A stretch of 64,000 nt of DNA, taken from positions 23,731 to 87,730 of the forward strand of contig CBDUEV010000006.1 of the NCBI GenBank assembly GCA_965366365.1. The letters run 5' to 3'. Shown here in pieces: positions 17,208-25,166 of the stretch. Position 1 is the first letter of the stretch; each line of letters starts with the position of its first letter. Both the position numbers and the translations under genes were made by a program. The DNA comes from CBDUEV01 sp965366365 (GTDB lineage Bacteria > Actinomycetota > Acidimicrobiia > Spongiisociales > JAENVV01). The notes beneath the pieces are model-generated. The model saw only the letters and a list, made by a program, of their open reading frames with translations, searched no databases and was not told the DNA's origin.

Positions 17208-18547
17208 GTCCTCATCTGGGGAGGGATCCGTTGCCGCCAGCTCTACCCGACCGTTACCAACTCGAAGTTCGCCTCGGCCGCGACGGCGACGTCGAGGAAT
17301 GGTTGGCGATGGATACCGCCCTGGACAGGCCGGTCCTGGTCCGGGCTCTCGGACCGGAAGCCGGTCCGGAGCGCTCCGAGCAGTTCCTGGAGGCGGTCAG
17401 GGGCGCCGCTCAGGTTTCGCATATCCACTTGGCCGCCATCTACACGGCCGCTCACTTGGAGGATTCGACGTACTCGATCTCGGAGTGGGTGGGAGGCATG
17501 ACCCTCGCCGACCGCACCGCCGCCCGCGAGCCGATACCTCCTGAGGAGTTCGTTCCGAATGCCGCCGGACTGGCCGAAGCATTGGCCGTCCTCCACGCCG
17601 CCGGCCAAATCCACGGGGCAATCGACGCCCGGGCCATATTCTTCTCGGCCGCCCACCCCGCCAAGCTGGCGGCTTTCGGCCGCCCTCCCGTGACTCGATA
17701 CGCCAGCAACGACGTCGAGGCTCTGGCCACCACGCTCGAACGAACCCTGACCGGTGGCGAGCCCGGGAACGTGCCACCGTCGCAGGTGGTGGATCGCCTG
17801 TCCCCGATCGTGGACGGAGCCTTGTCCGAAGCCCGCACCGGCATGTTCGATGCCGGCGCTCTCGCCAGCGCTCTCCACACGGCTCCCACCCCCAACATGG
17901 CGGCCGCTCCCGCCGGAGAGGGCTGGAACTGGAAGTGGTTGGCGCCCGCGGCGTTTCTGGCTCTCGTCGCCATCGTGCTCACCGCCATCGGAGTTTCCTT
18001 GGTCGACGACGGCGGAAGGGCGGCGGCTGTTCCGACCCCCACCACGAGCCCTTCCCCCACGCCTCCCCCCGTGTCCTCGCCACCTTCGGAGAGCGAGCCC
18101 CCCCAGACGTCCGACGGCCCGCCGGTCACGGTGGTCAGGGCTTTCTCCTTCGACCCCACCGGCGATGGGGAGGAGCACGAGGAACTGGCCGCGGCTGCGA
18201 TCGACGGGGACTTCGCGACGAGTTGGAAGACCGAGAGCTACCTCGATCCCCTTCCTCTTCAGAAGGCGGGCGTGGGACTCGCCGTCGAAGTCGACGGCTC
18301 GCCGAGCGGCGTCGATATCACGGGGATTCGCAATGGAACGGTGTGGGAGCTGCGGTGGAGCCCGGCGGCGGCCGCCGCTTTGGCGGACTGGACGGGTGTG
18401 GCAGAGGGAACCGTTCGAGATGGCCAGCTCTCCGCCGACCTCCCTGAGCAGGCCGGTGGAGTTTGGCTCATCTGGTTCACGGACCTTCCCGCCGACAACG
18501 AAGGTACCTACAACTCCACGGTGGCAGAAGTACGATTCCGGCCATGA
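17204..18547 (+). CDS. Pseudokinase-TM-discoidin protein (C-terminal half of actinobacterial MurJ/MviN)
   Basis: A 447-residue single-pass membrane protein. Residues about 15-230 resemble a Ser/Thr kinase, but the ATP-binding Lys position reads VLVRAL, the HRD loop is replaced by HGAIDARA, and DFG by AAFGRP, so it should be inactive. A transmembrane helix (LAPAAFLALVAIVLTAIGV, about 246-264) and a Pro/Ser-rich linker follow. The outer domain (about 310-447) has the pattern AIDGDFATSWKTESY seen in the discoidin-like domain of mycobacterial MviN. In Mycobacterium these modules are fused to the MurJ lipid II flippase and sit just before sigM, as here; the flippase part is absent. It may recruit FhaA after phosphorylation by PknB (inference). 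Confidence 0.78.
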   Translation: MSPHLGRDPLPPALPDRYQLEVRLGRDGDVEEWLAMDTALDRPVLVRALGPEAGPERSEQFLEAVRGAAQVSHIHLAAIYTAAHLEDSTYSISEWVGGMTLADRTAAREPIPPEEFVPNAAGLAEALAVLHAAGQIHGAIDARAIFFSAAHPAKLAAFGRPPVTRYASNDVEALATTLERTLTGGEPGNVPPSQVVDRLSPIVDGALSEARTGMFDAGALASALHTAPTPNMAAAPAGEGWNWKWLAPAAFLALVAIVLTAIGVSLVDDGGRAAAVPTPTTSPSPTPPPVSSPPSESEPPQTSDGPPVTVVRAFSFDPTGDGEEHEELAAAAIDGDFATSWKTESYLDPLPLQKAGVGLAVEVDGSPSGVDITGIRNGTVWELRWSPAAAAALADWTGVAEGTVRDGQLSADLPEQAGGVWLIWFTDLPADNEGTYNSTVAEVRFRP

Positions 18548-19125
18548 CCGCAAGTCGCGCCTCCGAAGATCGCGTTTTGGTGGATCGCTATCTCTCCGGG
18601 GACAGAGACGCGTTCGATCGGCTCATGGCTGCACACGAAGACCGCGTGTTCTCCGTGTGCCTGCGCGTCATGCGGGACCGCGAGGCGGCACTCGACGCCG
18701 TTCAGGAGACCTTCATCACGGTCTTTCGCAAGGCCCACATGTACAACGGTCAATCCGCTTTCTCCACCTGGCTGTACCGCGTGGCGGTCAACACGTGCTA
18801 CGACCAGCTGCGAAAGGCGAAACGCCGGCGCACGGAACCGATTCCCGACGGTCGCGACCCGGCCGACCCGACGGTCGAGGACGAACTCACCGCCGTCGAA
18901 CTCCGACCCGACCTCCAGGCTGCGCTCGCCACGCTCTCGGACGAGTTTCGCGACGCGGTCGTCCTGAGCGACCTCGAGGGGCTCCCCCTCTCCGAGGTCG
19001 GCGAGATACTGGGCGTACCGGTCGGGACCGTGAAATCCCGGGTCTTTCGGGGCCGGCGCCTGCTCGCCGATCAACTGAGGAACCTTCAGGCCAACCCGCA
19101 ACGTCAGAGTGACGAAGATGCATAG
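18544..19125 (+). CDS. ECF RNA polymerase sigma factor (SigM-like)
   Basis: A 193-residue extracytoplasmic-function sigma factor. Region 2 (about 25-95) contains DAVQETFITVFRKAHMYNG and STWLYRVAVNTCYDQLRK. Region 4 (about 125-180) contains EFRDAVVLSDLEGLPLSEVG and GVPVGTVKSRVFRGRRLL. Its position between the MviN-type pseudokinase and trxB matches sigM of M. tuberculosis. The ATG overlaps the previous stop (ATGA). It is probably held inactive by the membrane protein encoded next. Confidence 0.92.
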   Translation: MTASRASEDRVLVDRYLSGDRDAFDRLMAAHEDRVFSVCLRVMRDREAALDAVQETFITVFRKAHMYNGQSAFSTWLYRVAVNTCYDQLRKAKRRRTEPIPDGRDPADPTVEDELTAVELRPDLQAALATLSDEFRDAVVLSDLEGLPLSEVGEILGVPVGTVKSRVFRGRRLLADQLRNLQANPQRQSDEDA

Positions 19126-19948
19126 CCACGATTTCGATCTCATCGCTCAGCTCGCCGAGGGCTCTCTTCTTGGTGACGACATTCGGGCCGCCGAGGCGGC
19201 AGTGGAGTCCTGTGACGAGTGCCGCCTCGAGTTCGAGGCCCAGTCGTTCATTCTGGGTGCGCTCTCCGACGTCGCGCCCGCCAGGTTGACCGACTTGGAG
19301 CGTGCCCGGCTGCACAGAACCGTCACGGAAGCCACGCTGGCGCCGGTCGTTCCCGAGCGGCAGCGCTCCGCTTTCTCGGTGTGGCTCCCCAAGCTGGCGA
19401 TCGCCGCAGCCGCCGTGGCCTTCGTCGGCGTGGTCGGCGTCGGCATCCAAACCCGGGGCGCCAGTGACGAGGCCGCCTCGGGATTCGCCGCAGAAGACTC
19501 TTCGCAAGAGGCAGGCGAATCAACGGCCATGGCAAGCGAGGAAGGAGCCATGGAGGCGGAATCCGCCCTGGCGGCCCCCACCGATGAGGCGCTCGCCTTC
19601 GACGAAACGCTCGAGGACGGAGCCGGCGCCGTGGCCTCCTCTGCCGCCCTGCTCCAGCCGCTCGACCTTGGCGTGATCAGCAGCCAGAGCTTCGAGGCCC
19701 TGACATTCGAGCGGGCTACACCGGGGGCAGTTCCGGCGCGGACGGGCGACCAGGTGCCGTTGGAGCCCTTTCCGTTCGCCTGTGTGGGAGCCGCGGTGGG
19801 GACCTATGGCGAGGAAGAAGACATGATCTTCGCCGGGGTTGCGGTTCTGGATGGCAGGGTGGTGGAGATCCTCGCCTTCAGCGATGAGATCGTCGCTCTC
19901 GACCCCAAGACCTGCACCCTCGTCGACAGCAACGTCATCGGTCGCTGA
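19118..19948 (+). CDS. Membrane anti-sigma factor, degenerate zinc-finger type
   Basis: A 276-residue single-pass protein. The cytoplasmic N terminus (about 1-60) resembles the zinc-binding anti-sigma domain and has SCDECRLEF, but the conserved His three residues before the first Cys is missing (the region reads AEAAVESCDEC). The membrane helix is LAIAAAAVAFVGVVGVGI (about 92-109). The outer part is acidic and Ala-rich. It overlaps the sigma gene by 8 bases; a GTG at 19109 is an alternative start. It should bind the ECF sigma factor and release it on an envelope or redox signal. Confidence 0.78.
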   Translation: MHSHDFDLIAQLAEGSLLGDDIRAAEAAVESCDECRLEFEAQSFILGALSDVAPARLTDLERARLHRTVTEATLAPVVPERQRSAFSVWLPKLAIAAAAVAFVGVVGVGIQTRGASDEAASGFAAEDSSQEAGESTAMASEEGAMEAESALAAPTDEALAFDETLEDGAGAVASSAALLQPLDLGVISSQSFEALTFERATPGAVPARTGDQVPLEPFPFACVGAAVGTYGEEEDMIFAGVAVLDGRVVEILAFSDEIVALDPKTCTLVDSNVIGR

Positions 19949-19993
19949 CCCAAGCGGGTGATCCGGCGGGTGGGCCTGTCGGCGGTGGCTGGC

Positions 19994-19999
19994 TAGGCT
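19994..19999 (+). promoter_or_regulatory. -10 element of a leaderless promoter (membrane protein gene)
   Basis: TAGGCT, exactly 6 bases before the ATG at 20006. It suggests the trx region has its own promoter separate from the sigma operon. Confidence 0.5.
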
Positions 20000-20005
20000 G
20001 GCACG

Positions 20006-20284
20006 ATGGACGAATTCGCAGCAAGGTTCGCCGACAAACTGGAAGAGTACGCCGGCAAGGTACGCCTTCTCACGGTCGATCGAATCAACCGGATCCTCAC
20101 AATGACCGCTCTCGGCCTCGTCATGGCCTTTCTCGCTTTCGTGGCCATCCTGTTTGTGATCGTGGCTCTTTTCCGGTTGGTGGCGGTTTACACCACCGTC
20201 GAGGGGGCCTACGCCATATTCGGTGGATTATTCCTCCTCGCCGGCGCGTTGGTGTGGTGGAAGCGAAACGCCGAACCAACCTGA
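20006..20284 (+). CDS. Small two-helix membrane protein of unknown function
   Basis: A 92-residue protein with an amphipathic N terminus (EFAARFADKLEEYAGKVRLL) and two membrane helices (about 33-60 and 68-85), ending in a charged tail. It resembles small holin-like or phage-holin-superfamily proteins in layout only. It ends 7 bases before trxB and is probably co-transcribed. I do not recognise a family with confidence. Confidence 0.6.
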   Translation: MDEFAARFADKLEEYAGKVRLLTVDRINRILTMTALGLVMAFLAFVAILFVIVALFRLVAVYTTVEGAYAIFGGLFLLAGALVWWKRNAEPT

Positions 20285-20291
20285 GGAAACC

Positions 20292-21212
20292 ATGACCGAG
20301 AACGTCATCATCATCGGCTCCGGCCCCGCCGGCTACACCGCCGCACTCTACGCCGCCCGTGCCAGCCTCGACCCACTCGTCTTCGAGGGAAGCCAACGAG
20401 GCGGTCAGCTCATGATCACCACCGATGTGGAGAACTACCCCGGGTTCCCCGACGGCATCATGGGGCCGGAGCTCATGGAGCACTTCCGCAAGCAGGCGGA
20501 ACGTTTTGGGGCGCGACTCAAGACGGAGGACGTGACCAAAGTCGACCTCACCGAGCGTCCCTTCAAGGTTTGGGTGGGCGCCGACGAATACGAGGCGCAC
20601 ACGGTCATCATCTCAACCGGAGCCAACGCACGCTGGCTGGGCGTTCCCGGCGAGGAGCGTCTCACCGGACGCGGCGTGAGTGCTTGCGCCACGTGTGATG
20701 GGTTCTTCTTTCGAGATCGCCAGTTGATCGTTGTTGGCGGAGGTGACACCGCCATGGAGGAGGCCCTCTTCCTGACCAAGTTCGCCTCCAAGGTCTTCGT
20801 CGTCCATCGCCGCGACGAGTTCCGCGCTTCCAAGATCATGGCTCAGCGCGTCCTCGAGCATCCGAAGGTCGAAGTCGTCTGGAACGCCGTCGTCGAGGAA
20901 ATCCTCGGCGAGGACGAGGTGACGGGCGCCGTCCTTCGGGACACCGTGACCAACGAAACACGGCAGATGAAGATCGACGGTGTGTTCGTGGCCATCGGCC
21001 ACAAGCCCACGACGGAACTGTTCGATGGTCAGTTGAAGCTGACCGACACCGGCTATATCGACCTCGAGGGCCCTTCGACTGCCACCAACGTGGCGGGCGT
21101 CTTCGCGGCGGGTGACGTGGCCGATCATGTGTATCGTCAAGCCGTCACGGCGGCAGGCACCGGGTGTCGGGCCGCCATCGATGCCGAACGATGGCTCGCC
21201 GACCACGAGTAG
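20292..21212 (+). CDS. trxB: Thioredoxin reductase
   Basis: A 306-residue FAD- and NADPH-dependent reductase of thioredoxin. The FAD motif is IIGSGPAGYTAALYAARA, the redox motif is CATC (about 133-136), the NADPH motif is VVGGGDTAMEEALFL, and FAAGDVADHVYRQAVTAAG closes the FAD site. The length is standard. GAGGAA precedes the ATG. It is followed by its substrate gene trxA after 25 bases. Confidence 0.96.
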   Translation: MTENVIIIGSGPAGYTAALYAARASLDPLVFEGSQRGGQLMITTDVENYPGFPDGIMGPELMEHFRKQAERFGARLKTEDVTKVDLTERPFKVWVGADEYEAHTVIISTGANARWLGVPGEERLTGRGVSACATCDGFFFRDRQLIVVGGGDTAMEEALFLTKFASKVFVVHRRDEFRASKIMAQRVLEHPKVEVVWNAVVEEILGEDEVTGAVLRDTVTNETRQMKIDGVFVAIGHKPTTELFDGQLKLTDTGYIDLEGPSTATNVAGVFAAGDVADHVYRQAVTAAGTGCRAAIDAERWLADHE

Positions 21213-21237
21213 AACCCCACCAGATCAAGGAGTTGAC

Positions 21238-21564
21238 ATGGGAGACAACACACAGAACCTCACGGACGCGACATTCAAGGACGCCATTTCGTCGGCCACC
21301 CCGGTCCTGGTCGATTTCTGGGCCGAATGGTGCGGACCGTGCCGGGCTGTCGCGCCGGTGCTCGACGCCATCGCGGCGGAGTACCCGGGCAAGATCTCGA
21401 TTGCCAAACTCAATATCGATGACTTCCCGCAGCCGGCCGCCGACAACGGAGTGATGAGCATTCCCACCATGATCGTGTACAAGGAAGGCGTGGCGGTGAA
21501 GAAGATCGTCGGCGCCCGGTCCAAGGCGGACATGGTGAAAGAACTCTCCGACATCCTCGCCTAG
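21238..21564 (+). CDS. trxA: Thioredoxin
   Basis: A 108-residue thioredoxin with the active site WCGPC in FWAEWCGPCRAVAPV (about residue 31) and the cis-Pro in SIPTMIVYKEG. A strong AAGGAG site lies 5 bases before the ATG. It forms a redox pair with the adjacent trxB, in the same order as in mycobacteria. Confidence 0.96.
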   Translation: MGDNTQNLTDATFKDAISSATPVLVDFWAEWCGPCRAVAPVLDAIAAEYPGKISIAKLNIDDFPQPAADNGVMSIPTMIVYKEGVAVKKIVGARSKADMVKELSDILA

Positions 21565-21662
21565 TGGAGTCGGGCCACCATACCGGCCTCCGGTTGCGCC
21601 TGATGGACTGTCGCGACGGCGACTGTTCACGAGAACCACTTCGTCGGAATTGGTACTTATTT

Positions 21663-21688
21663 CCAGGCCGTGGGATCTTAGGGCCTGG
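21663..21688 (+). promoter_or_regulatory. Leader hairpin before the cwlM-like gene
   Basis: CCAGGCC (21663-21669) pairs with GGCCTGG (21682-21688) around a 12-base loop. The right arm abuts the G-rich ribosome-binding stretch of the gene starting at 21702, so the fold could limit translation. It could also be a weak terminator after trxA. Confidence 0.35.
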
Positions 21689-21701
21689 GGGGAAACACTG
21701 A

Positions 21702-22715
21702 ATGCGGCTGTATCGAACCGGGGACTCCGGGGGGCCGGTCCGCGATATTCAGCGACGGCTTGCGGCGGTGGGTCACTCGAGCCGGCCCGATCCTCCTGGA
21801 GAGTTCGGGCAGGGAACCGAGTCGGCCGTGCTGGCGTTTCAGGAGGAACGCGGCCTGGCGCGGGACGGTATCGTCGGCCCCGATACGTGGCGAGCGCTGT
21901 ACGAAGCGGGCTACGCCCTCGGTGACCGCCTCCTCTTCTATCGCTCCCCCATGCTGCGCGGCGACGACGTCGCCGACCTTCAACGGCGACTCAACGAATT
22001 CGGATTCGACGCCGACAAGGTCGACGGGGTCTTCGGTCCGCTCACCCATCGGGCGGTTCTCGACTTCGAAGCCAACCGGAGCATGGCAGAAGACGGCGTG
22101 GTCGGCCCACGGGTGATCGAAGAGTTGAAGGCGCTGCAACGAACGCCCCCACAAGCCGGTCGAGAACGGGTACGCGAGAGGGAGTGGCTGCGCGGGCTCC
22201 CCCGCACGGTGGTGGGGACCAGGATCTACCTCGATCCAGCCGGGTCGGAAGACGCCCTCGGCGCCGCCCTCTGGGACCTGACGACGGAAATCTTCGTCGG
22301 TTTCCAGAATTTAGGCGGCGTTCCGGTCCTTTCTCACAGCGTGGACGTGTCCCCGCCTGCCACGGTGCGGGCTCGTCGCGCCAATCGCCTCGGGGCGGAC
22401 CTGACGCTCTCGTTTCGAGCTCCCGGGCCGGAGGGAACCGGCATCTACTTTTTTCAGAGTCCGCACAGTAGAAGCGAGGCGGGATTCCTCCTGGCGTCGG
22501 TGTTGGCCGACGCGCTCGGTGTATCGATCAGCGGTCGCACCACGCCGATGCTCAAGAACACCCGCGCCCCCGCCGTCCTGATCGCCATCGAACCGACACC
22601 GAAGATCGCCGACGCCGTATTGGCCGGGGTGTGCGATTTCTTCCGAAGGGCGGCCGAGGAGATGAAGACCCCCGACCCGAAGAACGCCGCAGTCGCGGCC
22701 ACGCTCGAACCCTAG
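21702..22715 (+). CDS. CwlM-like peptidoglycan-binding pseudo-amidase
   Basis: A 337-residue protein. Two peptidoglycan-binding type 1 domains (about 8-65 and 85-148; VRDIQRRLAAVG and VADLQRRLNEFG) precede an amidase_3-like domain (about 168-325). The amidase zinc and catalytic residues are gone: DPGHGG reads DPAGSE, the SIHAN segment reads SFRAPG, and the catalytic Glu segment reads AVLIAIEP. Mycobacterial CwlM, at the same position after trxB-trxA, likewise lacks a signal peptide, is a PknB substrate and activates MurA in the cytoplasm. I infer the same role here. A G-rich ribosome site precedes the ATG. Confidence 0.82.
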   Translation: MRLYRTGDSGGPVRDIQRRLAAVGHSSRPDPPGEFGQGTESAVLAFQEERGLARDGIVGPDTWRALYEAGYALGDRLLFYRSPMLRGDDVADLQRRLNEFGFDADKVDGVFGPLTHRAVLDFEANRSMAEDGVVGPRVIEELKALQRTPPQAGRERVREREWLRGLPRTVVGTRIYLDPAGSEDALGAALWDLTTEIFVGFQNLGGVPVLSHSVDVSPPATVRARRANRLGADLTLSFRAPGPEGTGIYFFQSPHSRSEAGFLLASVLADALGVSISGRTTPMLKNTRAPAVLIAIEPTPKIADAVLAGVCDFFRRAAEEMKTPDPKNAAVAATLEP

Positions 22716-22725
22716 AAGGCCCCGA

Positions 22726-23592
22726 TCAGTAGAAAGCCCGGTAGATCCGTTCGAGGTCCTCGAGGGAGTTGTAACGGATCACGACACTTCCCTTGCTGTT
22801 GCGGTACTTGATGCTCACTTTGGTTTCCAGCTGCTCGGCGAGTCGTTGTTCGAGTTCCGAGATGGCAGCCGGCCGCAACTCTCGCGAGGTTGACGGCGGC
22901 ACCTGCCCCGGCACCTCCGCGTGCGACTCTCGGTCTCTCACGGCCTCTTCGACTTGCCGTACCGACCAGCCTTCCTCGGCTGCCCTCTGCGCGACGTGCT
23001 CGGCGTATTTGCGGTCCTCCATACCCACCAGGGCGCGCGCCGCGCCGGCAGACAGCTCGCCGCGTTCGAGCAGACCTTGAATGGAGGCGGGAAGAGTCAG
23101 CAATCGCAGGGTGTTGGTCACGGCAGACCGGCTCTTGCCCACTCTGTCGCCGACCTCCTGGTGGGTTAACCCAAAATCTTCCAGGAGTTGCTCGTAGGCG
23201 GCGGCTTCTTCGAGTGGGCTCAGGTCTTGCCGCTGGACGTTCTCGATGAGGGCTTCCGTCAAGGAGGACCGGTCGTCGCCCGTTCTCACGACCACCGGAA
23301 CCTCCGCCAGGCCGGCCTCCTTGGCGGCGCGAAGGCGTCTCTCGCCGGCGATCAGTTGATAGGAGCCTTCTTGCTCGGCCCTGCGAACGACCAGCGGCTG
23401 GAGGATGCCAACCTCCTTCACAGAGGCTGTTAACGAATCCAGAGCATCTTGATCAAATGTTGTGCGCGGTTGTTGGGGGTTGGGAGCGATCAGGTCGGTC
23501 GCAACTTTGGCGTACTCCCCCAGCTCGGGCTCTCCCTGGGGGATGAGGGCTTCGAGGCCTCGCCCCAAGCCGCTTCTCCGAGTTGCTCCCAT
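22726..23592 (-). CDS. parB: Chromosome partitioning protein ParB
   Basis: A 288-residue CTP-dependent clamp that loads at parS. It begins with GLGRGLEALIPQ. The N-terminal CTP-binding domain has QPRTTFDQDALDSL and GERRLRAAKEAG (about 90-101). The HTH that reads parS is LTHQEVGDRVGKSRSAVTN (about 140-158). A C-terminal dimerisation region closes the protein. Two perfect parS cores lie 1.5 kb away at 25066 and 25102. It is downstream of parA in the rsmG-parA-parB unit. Confidence 0.95.
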   Translation of the reverse strand: MGATRRSGLGRGLEALIPQGEPELGEYAKVATDLIAPNPQQPRTTFDQDALDSLTASVKEVGILQPLVVRRAEQEGSYQLIAGERRLRAAKEAGLAEVPVVVRTGDDRSSLTEALIENVQRQDLSPLEEAAAYEQLLEDFGLTHQEVGDRVGKSRSAVTNTLRLLTLPASIQGLLERGELSAGAARALVGMEDRKYAEHVAQRAAEEGWSVRQVEEAVRDRESHAEVPGQVPPSTSRELRPAAISELEQRLAEQLETKVSIKYRNSKGSVVIRYNSLEDLERIYRAFY

Positions 23593-23602
23593 CGTGTTCT
23601 CC

Positions 23603-24385
23603 CTACTCTCGCCCGTGGCGGCGTCGGAACTCTCGACCGAGCTCCCGGTATGCGATCGCTCCCCGACTCATCGGGTCGAAGGCCTCGATGGGTTCACCAT
23701 ATGAGGGTGCCTCGCTGAGTCGAACTGACCTCGGAATCACCGTGCGATACGCCTGCTCCCCGAAAAAGGCTCGTACCTGGGCGGCGACATCTGCGGAGAG
23801 CTTGGTCCTAGCGTCATACATCGTCAGGACGGCGCCACCGATCTCGAGGTCCGGATTGAGGTTTCCCTGCACCAGTTCAACATTCCGAAGGAGTTGGCTG
23901 AGTCCCTCCAGTGCGTAGTACTCGCTCTGGATGGGAATCAAGACCTCGTCTGCAGCGGCAAAGGCATTGATCGTCAGGAGGCCCAGTGAGGGCGGGCAAT
24001 CGATGAGCACGAAGTCGTACTCTCCCATCACTCCCTTCAGGGCATTGCGGAGCCGTTGTTCCCGCGAGAAGACCGAGACCAGCTCGATCTCGGCGCCGGC
24101 GAGGTCGATGGTCGCCGGTACGACATAGAGGTTCCGAACGCTGGTCGGCTCGACGGCGTCCTCGATAGGCTGTTCCTGCAGCAACACGTCATAGATCGAC
24201 AATTCGATTGTGGAACGGTCCACCCCAAGGCCCGAAGTGGCGTTTCCCTGCGGGTCGAGATCCACGAGGAGGATCCGTTCACCCTGAAAGGCCAAAGCAG
24301 CGGCAAGGTTGATGGAGGTCGTTGATTTGCCGACGCCGCCCTTCTGGTTGGCGAGTGCGACGATACGAGTCTGGCGTTCGCTCAC
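23603..24385 (-). CDS. parA: Chromosome partitioning ATPase ParA
   Basis: A 260-residue Walker-type ATPase that moves ParB-parS complexes. It has the deviant Walker A ANQKGGVGKSTTSINLA near the N terminus, DYDVLLQ-like interface segments, and FVLIDCPPSLGLLTINAF (Walker B). The GTG at 24385 overlaps the rsmG stop (GTGA) and is taken as the start; a GTG eight codons upstream is an alternative. Confidence 0.94.
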   Translation of the reverse strand: MSERQTRIVALANQKGGVGKSTTSINLAAALAFQGERILLVDLDPQGNATSGLGVDRSTIELSIYDVLLQEQPIEDAVEPTSVRNLYVVPATIDLAGAEIELVSVFSREQRLRNALKGVMGEYDFVLIDCPPSLGLLTINAFAAADEVLIPIQSEYYALEGLSQLLRNVELVQGNLNPDLEIGGAVLTMYDARTKLSADVAAQVRAFFGEQAYRTVIPRSVRLSEAPSYGEPIEAFDPMSRGAIAYRELGREFRRRHGRE

Positions 24386-25014
24386 GATCGCGCCATGATA
24401 AGCAACCACGCGCGAAGGTCAAGGACCTTTACCTCCTCGACCGTCCCGGTCAGGCCTGCCGCCTCAGTGGCCAAGAGGAGTTCGGCCGCATTGGTGGGGG
24501 CCTGTGTCCGGCTCAGACCAACCACGCTTCTCCCTCCGGGGTGCAGAAGCGGTGCAACGACAGAAGGTGCCTCGACGGGGGGGAGCACTGCCCTCATCAC
24601 CACCGCTTCATACTGATCCCGGTGGGAGTGCACATCGGCCTGCAAAGCGGAGACGTTGGCGAGTCCGAGGACCCGGATCGCCCGTCGGGCCAGGTCATAT
24701 CGCCGGCCGGACCGGTCCAGGAGCACCACCTGTGCCTCGGGCCACACGATTCCCAGGACCAACCCAGGGAGCCCGACACCCGAGCCGATGTCCAGCACCG
24801 TGGCCGGGGCGGTACCCCGCCACGGACGGGCAAACAACACGGAATCTGCCAGGTGGCGCTCCTCGAGCAAGTCAACCTCGCTGGGTCCGACGCCGCCTGC
24901 TTCCACCGCCTCGGTTGCCAGCCAATGCTGAAGCTTCTCCATGGAACTCCACTGCCGGTCGTCCAGCGTGAGTCCGGCGTCTGCCAGGGCGGCTTCGATC
25001 GGTGCTCTTTCCAT
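24382..25014 (-). CDS. rsmG: 16S rRNA m7G527 methyltransferase
   Basis: A 210-residue SAM-dependent enzyme that methylates G527 of 16S rRNA. The SAM-binding motif is VLDIGSGVGLPGLVLGI (about 69-85) and the family motif LLEERHLADSVLF is at 48-60. The ATG lies 6 bases after TATCAT, so it is probably leaderless. It begins the rsmG-parA-parB unit, the usual order near bacterial origins. Confidence 0.93.
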   Translation of the reverse strand: MERAPIEAALADAGLTLDDRQWSSMEKLQHWLATEAVEAGGVGPSEVDLLEERHLADSVLFARPWRGTAPATVLDIGSGVGLPGLVLGIVWPEAQVVLLDRSGRRYDLARRAIRVLGLANVSALQADVHSHRDQYEAVVMRAVLPPVEAPSVVAPLLHPGGRSVVGLSRTQAPTNAAELLLATEAAGLTGTVEEVKVLDLRAWLLIMARS

Positions 25015-25020
25015 CGGGCG

Positions 25021-25026
25021 ATGATA
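25021..25026 (-). promoter_or_regulatory. -10 element of a leaderless promoter (rsmG-parA-parB)
   Basis: TATCAT on the minus strand, 6 bases before the rsmG ATG at 25014. Confidence 0.5.
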
Positions 25027-25065
25027 GCCAGCCGGAGCCGAAATCCGGTGTCCGCCATGTGTTTC

Positions 25066-25079
25066 GTTTCACGTGAAAC
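25066..25079. promoter_or_regulatory. parS site 1
   Basis: GTTTCACGTGAAAC, the complete 14-base inner core of the bacterial ParB target. Only the outer bases differ from the classic 16-mer. It lies between rsmG and jag, close to the parB gene and about 3 kb from dnaA. Confidence 0.93.
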
Positions 25080-25101
25080 CTCAACCGAGCGTCTAGCCAG
25101 C

Positions 25102-25115
25102 GTTTCACGTGAAAC
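25102..25115. promoter_or_regulatory. parS site 2
   Basis: A second exact GTTTCACGTGAAAC, 36 bases from the first (start to start), i.e. a little over three helical turns. Its outer bases are C and G, so the palindrome extends to 16 bases. Confidence 0.93.
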
Positions 25116-25120
25116 GCGAG

Positions 25121-25142
25121 AAGGGGGCCGATCGGCCCCCTT
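25121..25142. terminator. Terminator hairpin downstream of jag
   Basis: AAGGGGGCCGA followed directly by its exact complement TCGGCCCCCTT, a 22-base perfect palindrome 24 bases beyond the jag stop. It separates the jag-yidC-yidD-rnpA-rpmH unit from the parS sites. Confidence 0.7.
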
Positions 25143-25166
25143 CTTCGGTCTCCTGAGCGATGGCGA

